From: Microbulbifer guangxiensis
GTDB taxonomy: Bacteria; Pseudomonadota; Gammaproteobacteria; Pseudomonadales; Cellvibrionaceae
Length of the DNA: 64,000 nt
Reading direction: 5' to 3'
Assembly (NCBI RefSeq): GCF_021729075.1
Contig: NZ_JAJSAQ010000004.1
Location: forward strand, 372,001 to 436,000
Shown: piece by piece, positions 16,439 to 26,134 of the stretch
Position numbering within the stretch: the first letter of the stretch is position 1
How the letters are laid out: every line of letters starts with the position of its first letter
Position numbers and translations under genes: made by a program
The notes under the pieces: generated by a model
Seen by the model: only the letters and a program-made list of their open reading frames with translations
Databases searched by the model: none
What the model was told of the DNA's origin: nothing

Positions 16439-18049
16439 TCAGGGCCACAGTGCCAACGTCAGTGCTGCCACCGCCATGGCCCACCCCGCCGGCGGCATGG
16501 CCGCCAGCCATTGCGGAGCGGCCAGCGCTGCGGCCCCCGCCGCCAGCACTACCGCCGCTGCCCGACGCAGGTAGCGGCTGCGCCCGCGGCGGTTGGTGGA
16601 TTCCAGCGCGCTGCCAATGGCCTGCAACTGGGGCGCCAATTCCCGCGACTGATCCAGTGCTGAGTACACCATCTGCGGCAGCTGGGGAAATTTCTCCAGC
16701 CACTCGGGGCCATAGCGCTTGATCTCGCCGAGAATGGTGCGCGGATGAATGCGGTCGCGCATCCAGCGCTCCAGAAATGGATGGGCAGTCTTCCACAGAT
16801 CCAGCTCCGGATAAAGCTGGCGACCGAGCCCCTCGATGTTCAGCAGGGTCTTCTGCAACAACACCAGCTGCGGCTGTACTGCCATGTCGAAGCGGCGCGC
16901 GGTCTGGAACAGGCTGATCAGCACGCGGGCAAAAGAAATTTCCCCCAGGGGTTTTTCGAAAATGGGCTCACAGACGGCGCGGATCGCCGACTCGAAGGTA
17001 TTGATGGGTGTGTCGGCACGCACCCAGCCACTCTGGACGTGCAGCTCTGCCACCATGCGATAGTCGCGGCGGAACATCGCCAGCAGGTTGCGGGCCAGGT
17101 AGTACTGGTCCTCCCGCGACAGGCTGCCGACGATGGCGGTGTCGATGGCAATGTACTGGGGCCGCTCCGGATGCTGGCGGGACACGAAGATGTTGCCCGG
17201 GTGCATATCGGCATGGAAGAAGTTGTGCTCGAACACCTGCTTGAAGAAGATCTCCACCCCGCGCTCGGCCAGCAGCTGCATATTGGTGTTCTGGGCCCGC
17301 AGCTGTTCCAGGTCCGTGACCGGGATGCCGTCGATGCGCTCCATCACCATCACCGTCTCCCGGGTGTAGTCCCAGTGCACTTCGGGCACGTAGAGGAGCG
17401 GTGAGCCGGAAAAGTTGCGCTTGAGTTCGGTGGCATTGGCCGCCTCGCGGACCAGGTCCAGCTCCCCCTCGATGGTGTGACGGTAATCCTCTACCACCTC
17501 CACCGGACGCAGGCGACGACCGTCCGGCACGTAGCGGCGGATCCAGCGGGCAATCACCTTCAGCAGGCGCAGGTCCTGCTCGATCACCTTATCAATGCCG
17601 GGGCGCAGGACCTTGACCACCACGGACTCGCCATTCGGCAGCACGGCCCCGTGCACCTGGGCCACCGAGGCGGAGGCCAGTGGCGTGCGATCGAAGTGGG
17701 CAAACAGACTGTCGATCGGAGCTTCCAACGCCGCCTCGATGCGGGCGATGCACTGGTCTGTGGGGTAGGGGGCCACATTGTCCTGCAGGTGGTTGAGCTC
17801 CTCCACCACATCCGGCGGCAACAGGTCCGGCCGGGTGGACAGCAGTTGTCCGAACTTGACGAAGATCGGCCCCAGCGCCTCCAGCGCGCGGCGCAGACGT
17901 GCTCCGCGGCTCAGCTTCGGCTCCGGCAACAGGCGCAGAGGCGACCAGAGAATCCGCATCCACAGCGGTCGCTGCCGGTTCGGCAACAGCGTATCGAGGC
18001 GGTAGCGCAGGAAGACGCGGGCAATGGTGAGGCTGCGGGCTGCCGGCAT
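16439..18049 (-). CDS. ubiB: Ubiquinone biosynthesis kinase-like protein UbiB
   Basis: A 536-residue ABC1/ADCK-family atypical kinase needed for aerobic ubiquinone synthesis. It has the family KxGQ motif in [16 protein letters not shown], the Ala-rich nucleotide loop [13 protein letters not shown], a lysine on VVVKVLRPG, catalytic-loop HADMHPGN and metal-binding AIDTAIVG. Two hydrophobic C-terminal helices anchor it in the membrane. The start is the ATG at 18049, one base after ubiJ's end region; the longer frame overlaps ubiJ. Size is close to E. coli UbiB (546). Confidence 0.96.
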   Translation of the reverse strand: MPAARSLTIARVFLRYRLDTLLPNRQRPLWMRILWSPLRLLPEPKLSRGARLRRALEALGPIFVKFGQLLSTRPDLLPPDVVEELNHLQDNVAPYPTDQCIARIEAALEAPIDSLFAHFDRTPLASASVAQVHGAVLPNGESVVVKVLRPGIDKVIEQDLRLLKVIARWIRRYVPDGRRLRPVEVVEDYRHTIEGELDLVREAANATELKRNFSGSPLLYVPEVHWDYTRETVMVMERIDGIPVTDLEQLRAQNTNMQLLAERGVEIFFKQVFEHNFFHADMHPGNIFVSRQHPERPQYIAIDTAIVGSLSREDQYYLARNLLAMFRRDYRMVAELHVQSGWVRADTPINTFESAIRAVCEPIFEKPLGEISFARVLISLFQTARRFDMAVQPQLVLLQKTLLNIEGLGRQLYPELDLWKTAHPFLERWMRDRIHPRTILGEIKRYGPEWLEKFPQLPQMVYSALDQSRELAPQLQAIGSALESTNRRGRSRYLRRAAAVVLAAGAAALAAPQWLAAMPPAGWAMAVAALTLALWP

Positions 18050-18050
18050 T

Positions 18051-18677
18051 TCAGGGCGCCTCCCGCGGGTCGAGCTTCTGCCGCAGGATGCGCAGGCGCG
18101 CCTCCAGCCGATCGGTCGCCAGTGCCAGCTCAGCAACATCGTCGGCAAAGGCCTCGAACTGGGCGCGCGGTGGCGTCAGCTGCCACTCCTCACTCACCGC
18201 CTCGGCGGCCGCGCCGGGGGCATCAGCCAGGTTCTGCCGCAGCCAGCGATCGGCGGAACGAAACAGCTTGCCAATAGAGTGCGCCGGCACGTCGCCCAGC
18301 AGCCGCGACAGCGGCGCCTCCCAATCGATGTCCAGGTCCCGCAGTATCTGCTGCAGCTGCTGCAACAGAGCGCTGGAGCCGGTAATGGAAACGCCCAACT
18401 TGGCCGGGGTGGCGCTGTCATCCCTGAGCAGCCGCAGCAGGGCAATCGGGGAACCGGTCAAGCGCGTGTCCACCGGACCCTCCCAGTGCTGACGCAGTCG
18501 CACTTCCTCGCCCTCCACACATAGGATCAGCTCCATTCGCGGCGCAGTCAGGTTCAGCGCCAGGGCACGGCCATCGAGCTTCCCGAGGCGAGCGCGGGTC
18601 GCCGGGTCACAACTCAGTGCGGCGTTGATGGCGCTCTCCAGCGCGGCGTCGAAGCCAGAGCGGAAGGTGGGGTCCAA
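18051..18677 (-). CDS. ubiJ: Ubiquinone biosynthesis accessory factor UbiJ
   Basis: A 208-residue SCP2-fold lipid-binding protein that, with UbiK, helps organise the soluble Ubi complex and hold the hydrophobic intermediates. The SCP2 core spans about residues 15-110 ([20 protein letters not shown], then [13 protein letters not shown]), followed by a helical C-terminus ending in a coiled coil ([16 protein letters not shown]). Its place between ubiE and ubiB, with almost no gap to ubiB, is the usual order and supports the call. Confidence 0.92.
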   Translation of the reverse strand: MDPTFRSGFDAALESAINAALSCDPATRARLGKLDGRALALNLTAPRMELILCVEGEEVRLRQHWEGPVDTRLTGSPIALLRLLRDDSATPAKLGVSITGSSALLQQLQQILRDLDIDWEAPLSRLLGDVPAHSIGKLFRSADRWLRQNLADAPGAAAEAVSEEWQLTPPRAQFEAFADDVAELALATDRLEARLRILRQKLDPREAP

Positions 18678-18745
18678 GGCAGGTTTCCTTCTATCCAGAC
18701 CGGTCGGGTGAAATGGCGCACTCTCGCAGCGCCATCGAACTCAAG

Positions 18746-19495
18746 TCAGGGCTTGATACCCCGGTGCAGGGCCACGATACCACCGGTCATATTGTGGTAC
18801 TCACAGTCCACAAAGCCGGCATCCGCCATCATCTGCTTCAGGGTGTCCTGGTCCGGGTGCATGCGGATACTCTCGGCCAGGTAGCGGTAGCTGTCGGCGT
18901 CGTTGGCAACCAGCTTGCCCATGAACGGCAGCAGGCGGAAGGAGTACTGGTCGTAGACCTTTTCCAGCAGCTTCGACTGCGGCTTGGAGAACTCCAGCAC
19001 CAGCAGCCGGCCGCCTGGCTTCAGCACCCGCAGCATAGAGCGCAGCGCCAGATCCTTGTCGGTGACGTTGCGCAGACCGAAGGCGATGGTGATGCAGTCA
19101 AAGGTATTGTCCGGGAACGGGAGGTACTGGGCATCCGCCTGTACCGGCACCACATTGCCGGCGATGCCCCGATCCATCAGCCGGTCGCGACCGACACGCA
19201 GCATGGATTCGTTGATGTCCGCCAGCACCACCTGACCCTCGGGGCCGACGATACGGGAGAAACGCGCCGTCAGGTCGCCGGTACCACCGGCGATATCCAG
19301 GATCGCCTGCCCCGGTCGTGCACCGGACAGCTCGATGGTAAAGCGCTTCCACAACCGGTGGACACCACCGGACATCAGGTCGTTCATCACGTCATAGCGC
19401 GCCGCCACCGAGTGGAATACCTCGGCCACACGCCCGGCCTTTTCCTCCACCGGAACTTCCTGGTAGCCGAAATGGGTCGTCTTGCGGTCGGTCAT
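18746..19495 (-). CDS. ubiE: Ubiquinone/menaquinone biosynthesis C-methyltransferase
   Basis: A 249-residue SAM-dependent enzyme that methylates the benzoquinol ring. The start is the ATG at 19495 ([19 protein letters not shown]), aligned with E. coli UbiE; the longer frame adds unconserved residues. The SAM motif is [14 protein letters not shown], and the family-specific [25 protein letters not shown] and [11 protein letters not shown] are present. It begins the probable ubiE-ubiJ-ubiB-hisI-hisE-tatA-tatB-tatC operon. An Anr/FNR-like box lies in its upstream gap. Confidence 0.96.
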   Translation of the reverse strand: MTDRKTTHFGYQEVPVEEKAGRVAEVFHSVAARYDVMNDLMSGGVHRLWKRFTIELSGARPGQAILDIAGGTGDLTARFSRIVGPEGQVVLADINESMLRVGRDRLMDRGIAGNVVPVQADAQYLPFPDNTFDCITIAFGLRNVTDKDLALRSMLRVLKPGGRLLVLEFSKPQSKLLEKVYDQYSFRLLPFMGKLVANDADSYRYLAESIRMHPDQDTLKQMMADAGFVDCEYHNMTGGIVALHRGIKP

Positions 19496-19654
19496 AACTG
19501 CGCCTGCTGAGCCTGATTCAGGGGTGGCATTGTACATGGCCGGAAGGCCGAGCACTAAGCGCTTGTCAGCGCTCAAAGATGGAACACGTTGCATCCCGCC
19601 TCGAACCAGACACATTTAAACCCCCGGCGCCACCCGCTCATAAAATGAACACTT

Positions 19655-19668
19655 TTGATTAATGTCAA
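19655..19668. promoter_or_regulatory. Anr/FNR-type box between ubiE and a TonB-dependent receptor gene
   Basis: TTGATTAATGTCAA fits the Anr/FNR consensus, set in the larger inverted repeat TTTTGATTAATGTCAAAA (19653-19670). It lies in the 272-bp gap between divergent ubiE and the receptor gene. A TATGAC at 19709-19714 would give the receptor a start near 19721, with the box at about -60. Which gene is controlled, and whether up or down, is not visible. Confidence 0.5.
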
Positions 19669-19767
19669 AAATATTTTGAGGAAATACTGGTGAAGTACGT
19701 CAAACAGGTATGACCGGCCAGACCGGTCTGTCCAATAACAAATGCCACGACTCTGAGGGGTTCAAGA

Positions 19768-22653
19768 ATGAAGGGCAATCTACTTTCCATGGCGATCCGC
19801 GGTGCGATTCTGGCCGCGGTCGGCGTAACGCCGGCTTTCGCTCAAGACTCAACCAATACTGCCGACGCCACCTGCGTTGAAGGCAGCCAAGACCCGACCT
19901 GTATCACCGGAGATGCTGCCATCGAGCAGGTCACGGTAACCGGCTCGCGGATCACTCGCCCGAACGCAGTGAGCCCGACCCCGGTGACTTCCCTGACATC
20001 CGAAGACATCAACCTCGGTGGTGACGTAAACCTGGGCGACGTACTGAACGACCTGCCCGCCCTGCGCTCCACCTTTTCCGGCAACAACTCCGGTCGCTTT
20101 ATCGGCACTGTCGGCCTGAACCTGCTCGACCTGCGCGGTATGGGTACTTCCCGCACGCTGGTGCTGCAAGACGGTCGTCGCCACATCGCCTCCTCCATCG
20201 GCACCTCTGCAGTGGACGTGAACACTATTCCGGAAGACCTGCTGGAGCGCGTTGACGTGATCACCGGCGGTGCCTCCGCCATTTATGGTGCGGACGCGGT
20301 TACCGGCGTGGTCAACTTCGTCATGAAGGATGACTTCGAGGGCGTCAAGATCAGTGCCTACGGCAGTGACACCGACAACGGTGGTGCAGAAACCACCGAA
20401 ATGAGCATCACCTTCGGTCAGAACTTCTTCGACGGCCGCGCCAACATTGCCGGTAGCATCCAGACTTCGGCCCGCGACGACGTCTACGGTTATGACCGCG
20501 AGTGGATCACCAAGGGCTGGGGCACCCTGCGCAACCCGGAAGACACCGGTCCCGAAGACGGCATCCCGGATCGCATTGTTGTCCAGGACTACACCCTGCC
20601 CGTATTGAGCGAAGCCGGTTTCGCCTATACCGGCCTGGGCCTGGTTACCTTTGACGAGGACGGCACCGCGCGCCCGGTAGAGTACGGCAGCATCTGTGAC
20701 TCTTCCGGCCGCTGCAGCGGCGGTGACGGCTACCGCTGGATTGGCCAGTACCAGATGTACCCGCGCACCGAGAACACCAATGTGTTCGTCAAAGGTCGCT
20801 ACGATCTGACCGATTCCATGCAGCTGTTTGCGGAAGCCAAGTACGTGAACAACGAAGCGGAAAGCTTCGGCCAGGCCAGCTTCAGCTATGACGGCTACTC
20901 TTCCACCAACCCGTTCCTGGACGACAGCTTCTCCCAGGCTCTGACTGATGCCGGCATCGGCGGCTTCGGCATGTATCGCATGCACTCCGACCTGGGCTAC
21001 CGCGGCAACCTGGCCGAGCGTGAAACCCAGCGCTACGTCCTCGGCGTGAAGGGCGATATCGATGGCAACTGGAACTACGAGACCAGCCTGGTCTGGGGTG
21101 AGTACGACGGCAACGTCCGCTACCTGAACAACCGCCACAATGCCCGCTTCGCAGAAGCCATCAACGCGGTTGAGATCGACGGCGAAATCGTCTGTGCCGA
21201 TGCGGAGGCCCGCGCCAATGGCTGTCAGCCGCTGGATCTGTTCGGTGAAGGCCGTGCCTCTCAGGAAGCCATCGACTACGTCATGCTGCAGAATACCGGC
21301 TCATATGAAAATATGACCCAGATGGTGGCCTCCGGCTTTATCAGTGGTGACCTGATCAACCTGCCTGCAGGTCCTCTTTCTGTGGCCGGTGGTTTCGAAT
21401 ACCGCGAAGAAACCAGCAACGTCGATTACGACCAGATCATCAAGGACGGCGCGACGTTCATGAACGCTCTGGCTCCGACCGACGGTGAGTACGACGTCAG
21501 TGAATTCTACGTGGAGGCCTCCGCACCGCTGCTGAGCGGCCTGCCGGGCGTCCAGAGCCTGACTTTCGATACCGCTTACCGTGCGTCTGATTACTCCACC
21601 ATCGGTAGCACCGGTGCCTGGAAAGCCGGTCTCGACTGGACCGTCTATGACGATCTGCGTTTCCGCGCTACCGCTTCCGAGGCAGTCCGCGCACCGAACA
21701 TCGACGAGCTGTTCGCGCCCCTGGGCCAGAACTTCTTCAACGTCGATGACCCCTGTGACGCTGACGAGATTCCGTACGCTCCGGACCCCGCCCTGCGCGC
21801 GGCCAACTGTGCGGCCCTGGGCCTCGCTGCCGACTACCAGTCTCCGTGGAACGAGGGCCCGACCCTGCCCGGCTTCAGCGGCGGCAACGAGAACCTGCAG
21901 GAAGAGACTGCGACCACCTTCACCTACGGCTTCGTCTTCACTCCCGGCTTTGCCGAGGGTCTGACCCTGACCGTGGACTACTGGGATATCGAGATTGAAG
22001 ATGCGATCTCCTACTACGGTGGCCAGACCATCCTCAACAAGTGTGTGGACGGTTCCTCCATCAACAACGCCTTCTGTGGCAACATCGAGCGCGATGCGAA
22101 CGGCGACCTGGTATCCCTGACCAGCTCCGCGCTGAATGCCTCTGCCCTGACCGCAAACGGCATCGACTATGAAGTGCGCTACCAGTTTGCACTGGCCGAC
22201 GTGTTCAATTCTGACGACCTCGGCAGCCTGACCCTCAGCCTGCTGGGCACCCACCTGCTGGAGCGTAATGACTACTCCTTCCAGGACGATCCGTCAGACG
22301 TGGACCAGATCGATGGTGAGCTGGGTGACCCGACTGATACATTCATCAGCAATGTCACTTACAGCTACGGCAACCTGTCCGTCAACTGGCGCCACCAGTA
22401 CATCGACAGCATGGCGCTGTTCGGCATTGGTGACTCCCGTCCGGAAAGCGCTGCACCGTCTTATACCGGTAAAGTTGGCTACAACAGCCTGCAGACCCGC
22501 TACCTGTTCCAGGACAGCATCGAGGTCTTCGGCGGCGTCAACAATATCGAAGACACCGCTCCGCCGGCCTACCTGACCGGTACCGGTGGTGGCTCCGGTA
22601 TGTATGACACCCTGGGTCGTACCTACTACCTGGGCGCCAACTACACCTTCTAA
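19768..22653 (+). CDS. TonB-dependent outer-membrane receptor (large, substrate unknown)
   Basis: A 961-residue receptor with AGGGG before the ATG and a signal peptide (to about residue 25, TPAFA-QD). A Cys-containing spacer leads to a TonB-box-like IEQVTVTGSRI. The plug domain spans about 50-185, with VLNDLPALRSTFSG, LDLRGMGTSRTLVLQDGRRH and the signature VDVITGGASAIYGADAVTGV. The rest is a 22-strand barrel ending YYLGANYTF with a terminal Phe. Length and plug type resemble receptors for carbohydrates, peptides or other polymers in marine bacteria rather than short siderophore receptors. The neighbours give no substrate clue. Confidence 0.92.
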   Translation: MKGNLLSMAIRGAILAAVGVTPAFAQDSTNTADATCVEGSQDPTCITGDAAIEQVTVTGSRITRPNAVSPTPVTSLTSEDINLGGDVNLGDVLNDLPALRSTFSGNNSGRFIGTVGLNLLDLRGMGTSRTLVLQDGRRHIASSIGTSAVDVNTIPEDLLERVDVITGGASAIYGADAVTGVVNFVMKDDFEGVKISAYGSDTDNGGAETTEMSITFGQNFFDGRANIAGSIQTSARDDVYGYDREWITKGWGTLRNPEDTGPEDGIPDRIVVQDYTLPVLSEAGFAYTGLGLVTFDEDGTARPVEYGSICDSSGRCSGGDGYRWIGQYQMYPRTENTNVFVKGRYDLTDSMQLFAEAKYVNNEAESFGQASFSYDGYSSTNPFLDDSFSQALTDAGIGGFGMYRMHSDLGYRGNLAERETQRYVLGVKGDIDGNWNYETSLVWGEYDGNVRYLNNRHNARFAEAINAVEIDGEIVCADAEARANGCQPLDLFGEGRASQEAIDYVMLQNTGSYENMTQMVASGFISGDLINLPAGPLSVAGGFEYREETSNVDYDQIIKDGATFMNALAPTDGEYDVSEFYVEASAPLLSGLPGVQSLTFDTAYRASDYSTIGSTGAWKAGLDWTVYDDLRFRATASEAVRAPNIDELFAPLGQNFFNVDDPCDADEIPYAPDPALRAANCAALGLAADYQSPWNEGPTLPGFSGGNENLQEETATTFTYGFVFTPGFAEGLTLTVDYWDIEIEDAISYYGGQTILNKCVDGSSINNAFCGNIERDANGDLVSLTSSALNASALTANGIDYEVRYQFALADVFNSDDLGSLTLSLLGTHLLERNDYSFQDDPSDVDQIDGELGDPTDTFISNVTYSYGNLSVNWRHQYIDSMALFGIGDSRPESAAPSYTGKVGYNSLQTRYLFQDSIEVFGGVNNIEDTAPPAYLTGTGGGSGMYDTLGRTYYLGANYTF

Positions 22654-22696
22654 GAAGCGCAGACTTCGAAGGTTAAGAGCCTGAGCGCTCTCATTG

Positions 22697-22723
22697 AGCC
22701 GCATCCCCGGATGCGGCTTTTTT
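22697..22723 (+). terminator. Rho-independent terminator of the large receptor gene
   Basis: AGCCGCAT and ATGCGGCT form the stem around CCCCGG, followed by TTTTTT. It lies 43 bases past the receptor stop. Confidence 0.9.
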
Positions 22724-22788
22724 ATTGCCTGAAACAATGCAAATCCACCGCACTAAACTGAAGACGGGATAGAGAGGAAGCACCTGCA

Positions 22789-23598
22789 ATGCACTACGTC
22801 TTCAAGCCTGACAAGAGCCTGCCAGCGAACCTGGGGAGAGTAGCCCGGAGCCAGGTAGCTGCGGCGATTGCCGAACTGGCTGAATTGCCGGAGGAAGATT
22901 CAGTCCATCAGGTACGCAAGCGCTGCAAGAAACTGCGCGCGCTTCTGCGGCTGGTCCGCCACGAGGCTGAGAAGCTGTACCGCTACGAGAACGCCCAGTT
23001 CCGCACCATTGCCAATACTCTGTCCGCTAGCCGCGATGCGGTCTCGCTGCGAGATGCACTGTTGAAGCTGGCCCCGGGTAAATATCCGCAGATAGAAGCC
23101 CTGCTGAGCCAGCAGGCCGAGCACAAGAATGACAGCCGGGCGCTCGACGATGCCCGATTGCAGCTGCAGCAGGCTGCGCAGCGGTTTGAAGCCTGGCCCC
23201 TGAAGGCTCTGCACTGGAAGCATGCCCGACGGGGTTATGCGAAGAGTTATCGTCGCGCTCGCAAGAGCATGCAGCAGGCCTTTGCAGAGGAGAGTGCGGA
23301 GAACTTTCACGAGTTTCGCAAGCGCGTGAAAGACCACTGGTATCACAGCCGACTGATGGGGAAGAAACATAAAAAACACATCGGCAAACGGCGAAAACCA
23401 CTGAAGAAGCTGGCCAAGGCACTGGGGGACTGGCGCGATCTGCATCTGCTTTGCCGGCATCTGGCTCCCCTGAGCGCACAGTTCCCTGGCGAGCTGATCC
23501 CCCTGCTGGATACCGCCTGCGGGAAGAGTGATGAATTACACGGGAAGATAGCGCAGTTGTCTGCTGACCTGTTCGGCCCGAAAAAATTGGAATGCTAG
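22789..23598 (+). CDS. CHAD domain protein
   Basis: A 269-residue, highly basic helical protein covered by one CHAD domain. The conserved histidine motifs appear twice: SVHQVRKRCKKLRALLRLVR at about residues 38-57 and ENFHEFRKRVKDHWYHSRLM at about 180-200, as expected for the two-lobed CHAD fold. CHAD domains bind polyphosphate through their basic surface. There is no attached CYTH triphosphatase domain. It could tether a partner to polyphosphate granules, but this is inferred from the family. Confidence 0.9.
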   Translation: MHYVFKPDKSLPANLGRVARSQVAAAIAELAELPEEDSVHQVRKRCKKLRALLRLVRHEAEKLYRYENAQFRTIANTLSASRDAVSLRDALLKLAPGKYPQIEALLSQQAEHKNDSRALDDARLQLQQAAQRFEAWPLKALHWKHARRGYAKSYRRARKSMQQAFAEESAENFHEFRKRVKDHWYHSRLMGKKHKKHIGKRRKPLKKLAKALGDWRDLHLLCRHLAPLSAQFPGELIPLLDTACGKSDELHGKIAQLSADLFGPKKLEC

Positions 23599-23707
23599 CG
23601 CCAGCTGGACATGCCTCTCTCATTCCGCCTTCATGTCAATCAAAAGCCCCCTTTGCCAGACTTTTTGGCATAATGCTTTCCTTGCAACATAACAGGGAAA
23701 GATTGCC

Positions 23708-24169
23708 ATGCTGGATTGGCTCAACCTTCACATCGCCTACTGGCACTGGCTGGTGCTGGGTCTGCTACTGGTCACCGCGGAAATTTTTGTCTCTGGCTTC
23801 GTTCTGTTCTGGTTTGGCCTCGCTGCCCTTCTCATGGGGATCCTGACACTGGCCGTTGACCTGCCTTTTACCCTGCAACTCATTCTGTGGGCCTTCGCTT
23901 CTGTCGCCTTCGTGGTGATCTGGGTGAAAAGCATCAAACCCCGCTGGAAAGACCGCACCACCGCCGGTATGGCCTTTGAGGCCCTCGTGGGCCAGGTCGG
24001 CCTGGTACTGGAATCCAATGCCGGCAGAAGTCGCGGTCGGCTGAAATTCCCCGCGCCGATCCTGGGCGAGGACGAGTGGATCTTTATCTGCACCGAAGAA
24101 GTCGCTATCGGGGACCGTGTACGTGTGACCGATATCTCAGGCAACGCGCTGATGGTCAGCCGCCTCTGA
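23708..24169 (+). CDS. NfeD family membrane protein
   Basis: A 153-residue short NfeD protein: three hydrophobic helices in residues 10-75 (WLVLGLLLVTAEIFVSGFVL, then FGLAALLMGIL and LILWAFASVAFVVIWV) followed by a C-terminal OB-fold (GLVLESNAGRSRGRLKFPAP, then GDRVRVTDISGNALMV). NfeD and SPFH/stomatin genes are typically paired, as here, and their products act together at the membrane. It belongs to the NfeD1b type without the protease domain. Confidence 0.92.
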   Translation: MLDWLNLHIAYWHWLVLGLLLVTAEIFVSGFVLFWFGLAALLMGILTLAVDLPFTLQLILWAFASVAFVVIWVKSIKPRWKDRTTAGMAFEALVGQVGLVLESNAGRSRGRLKFPAPILGEDEWIFICTEEVAIGDRVRVTDISGNALMVSRL

Positions 24170-24258
24170 GCGCCCGCCAACTGTTGAATACAACCAACAA
24201 CTGAATCGATATTAACAATACAGACCGATGGTCTTTTACCCGGGGAGAGGAACAGGAA

Positions 24259-25104
24259 GTGGAAGGTTTATATGTAGTACTGGCGCTGGTCGCACTGGTG
24301 GTGATCACCATCGCCAAAGGGGTAAGAATCGTGCCGCAGGGTTCCAAGCATATCGTGCAGCGTCTGGGAAAATATCACCGCACCCTTACTCCCGGCATGA
24401 ACGTCGTCATTCCCTACGTCGACCAGGTGCCCTACAGAGTCACCACCAAAGATATCGTGCTGGATATTCCCTCGCAGGAAGTCATCACCCAGGACAACGC
24501 CACCATCATTGCCAACGCCGTGGCCTATATCAATATCGTCTCGCCGGAGAAAGCCGTCTACGGTGTCGAGGACTATGAGATCGCGATCCAGAACCTGGTG
24601 CAGACCGCATTGCGCTCCATCATTGGCGAAATGTCACTGGACGCAGCCCTGTCCTCCCGCGACCTGATCAAGGCCAAGCTCAAGGAAGGTATCTCTGACG
24701 ATATCGCTGACTGGGGTATCAACCTTAAGACAGTAGAAATCCAGGATATCAACCCATCACAGACCATGCAGGCCGCCATGGAAGAGCAGGCCGCTGCCGA
24801 ACGCCAGCGCCGCGCCACCGTGACCCGCGCGGAGGGAGAGAAACAGGCAGCGATCCTCGAGGCCGACGGGCGCCTGGAAGCTTCCAAGCGTGACGCCAAG
24901 GCCCAGGTGGTACTGGCAGACGCCAGCCGCGAAGCCATCGAGCGCGTATCTTCGGCTATTGGCGAACAGGAGATGCCAGTGATGTACCTGCTGGGCGAGC
25001 GCTATATCGCTGCGCTATCGGAGCTATCCCAGTCTGATAACGCCAAGAATGTGATCCTGCCGGCGGATTTGCCGCAAGCGGTGAAGGGACTGCTTAATCG
25101 TTAG
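24259..25104 (+). CDS. SPFH/stomatin-like membrane protein (QmcA type)
   Basis: A 281-residue protein beginning at a GTG with AGAGGAACAGGAA upstream. An N-terminal membrane helix (residues 4-20) is followed by the SPFH domain (VPQGSKHIVQRLGKYHRTL, then PGMNVVIPYVDQV, and DNATIIANAVAYINIV) to about 180, then a long charged coiled coil rich in Ala/Glu/Arg (AAMEEQAAAERQRRATV). It should form ring-like oligomers that organise membrane microdomains with the upstream NfeD partner. E. coli QmcA/YbbK is the closest known type by layout. Confidence 0.93.
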   Translation: MEGLYVVLALVALVVITIAKGVRIVPQGSKHIVQRLGKYHRTLTPGMNVVIPYVDQVPYRVTTKDIVLDIPSQEVITQDNATIIANAVAYINIVSPEKAVYGVEDYEIAIQNLVQTALRSIIGEMSLDAALSSRDLIKAKLKEGISDDIADWGINLKTVEIQDINPSQTMQAAMEEQAAAERQRRATVTRAEGEKQAAILEADGRLEASKRDAKAQVVLADASREAIERVSSAIGEQEMPVMYLLGERYIAALSELSQSDNAKNVILPADLPQAVKGLLNR

Positions 25105-25157
25105 TCCACTTAGAAAGTGGTCCAAATCATATGTAACTAAAAGGGAAGCGCTATTTC

Positions 25158-25856
25158 ATGAGAGGAAATGTAATCTCATATTTTGAAATGTGCCAGAAGG
25201 AAGGAACCAGCTTACAAAGGGGCATGAACTTTCGGCTGAGAGGAAGGCATTCCGTAATTTTGATGTCACTACATGCTAATGCACCTTATCAAGATCGCAT
25301 CGAGGATGATGGCTCCATCTTAATCTACGAGGGCCACGACGAACCCAGAAATAACGGCCTTAGAAACCCAAAATCTGTTGATCAACCTGAACATCTCCCG
25401 TCTGGCAATTTGACAGAGAATGGAAAATTTCATAAAGCAGCCCTAGACTTTAAGGCCGGTTTAAAAAACCCTGATATCGTTAGAGTTTATGAAAAGATAA
25501 AGAAAGGCATCTGGTCAGACAATGGCTACTTCCACCTGATTGACTCTTGGCGTGAGCCCGACGGATCACGCAATGTTTTTAAATTTAAATTGGCTGCGGT
25601 TGAGGGCATTATTAATGACGAGGCCGCTGAAGACATACAGGCAGATGAGACAAAGCGCACTCGAATAATTCCTACAAAGATAAAATTAGCTGTGTGGAAG
25701 CGTGATAGAGGGAAGTGTGTAGAATGTGGTGCAGTTGATGAGCTTCATTTTGATCATATTGTCCCATTTTCAAAAGGTGGTACTTCGCTTAGCACCGAAA
25801 ATGTCCAGCTTTTATGCGCCCGACACAATCTAGCAAAAAGCGCCAAAATCCTATGA
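25158..25856 (+). CDS. HNH endonuclease with SRA-like N-terminal domain
   Basis: A 232-residue protein in AT-rich DNA unlike its GC-rich neighbours. The C-terminal HNH nuclease spans about 170-232, with zinc Cys187/Cys190 and Cys220/His223, the HFDH motif (His197-His200), and Asn215. The N-terminal part has GMNFRLRGRHSVILMSL, then ILIYEGHDEPR, and later RVYEKIKKGIWSDNGYF then LIDSWREPDG. That order resembles the SRA/YDG-type modified-base reader joined to HNH in type IV, modification-dependent restriction enzymes (ScoMcrA, TagI). The SRA call is a pattern judgement. If right, it cuts DNA with modified cytosine. There is no methylase beside it. Confidence 0.75.
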   Translation: MRGNVISYFEMCQKEGTSLQRGMNFRLRGRHSVILMSLHANAPYQDRIEDDGSILIYEGHDEPRNNGLRNPKSVDQPEHLPSGNLTENGKFHKAALDFKAGLKNPDIVRVYEKIKKGIWSDNGYFHLIDSWREPDGSRNVFKFKLAAVEGIINDEAAEDIQADETKRTRIIPTKIKLAVWKRDRGKCVECGAVDELHFDHIVPFSKGGTSLSTENVQLLCARHNLAKSAKIL

Positions 25857-26134
25857 ACCCAAGTTTAAGTCGGGCCTATCTTGGATTCCGGCTGATAAGT
25901 CGTAAGCCATAGTTGAGGGGCGTTCCGATCCTTTGTTGTACTCGGCAGCTTGCCAAAAAAGCAGCGTAATTCATTCTCACAGCAATATAGAACTCCTTTA
26001 TTTTCGGTGCAGTTCAAATAGGTAGCGCCCTTTCATCAACCGTGACCCGAAGTCGACAGAACTAAAAGCAGAACCGACTAGGTGCGCTCTCACCAAGTAT
26101 AACAATCGCAATCAGCACCCGAATATTATCTCAA
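25857..26134. other. AT-rich intergenic region, 278 bp, no gene recognised
   Basis: The composition matches the HNH gene, not the flanking core genes, so the region probably came with it. I found no tRNA fragment, clear direct repeats or integrase remnant that would mark island ends. No plausible coding frame was seen. Confidence 0.4.

Noticed and set aside
19849-21138. 429-codon minus-strand frame within the large receptor gene
   Set aside because: Antisense to the receptor plug region with conserved signatures; Ala/Val/Gly-rich translation typical of shadow frames.
23641-23707. Promoter-like GCATAAT upstream of nfeD
   Set aside because: No acceptable -35 at 16-18 bases; not specific enough to annotate.
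25106-25120. CCACTT-AGA-AAGTGG hairpin after the SPFH gene considered as a terminator or attachment site
   Set aside because: Short stem with no T-run and no matching copy at the other edge of the AT-rich patch.
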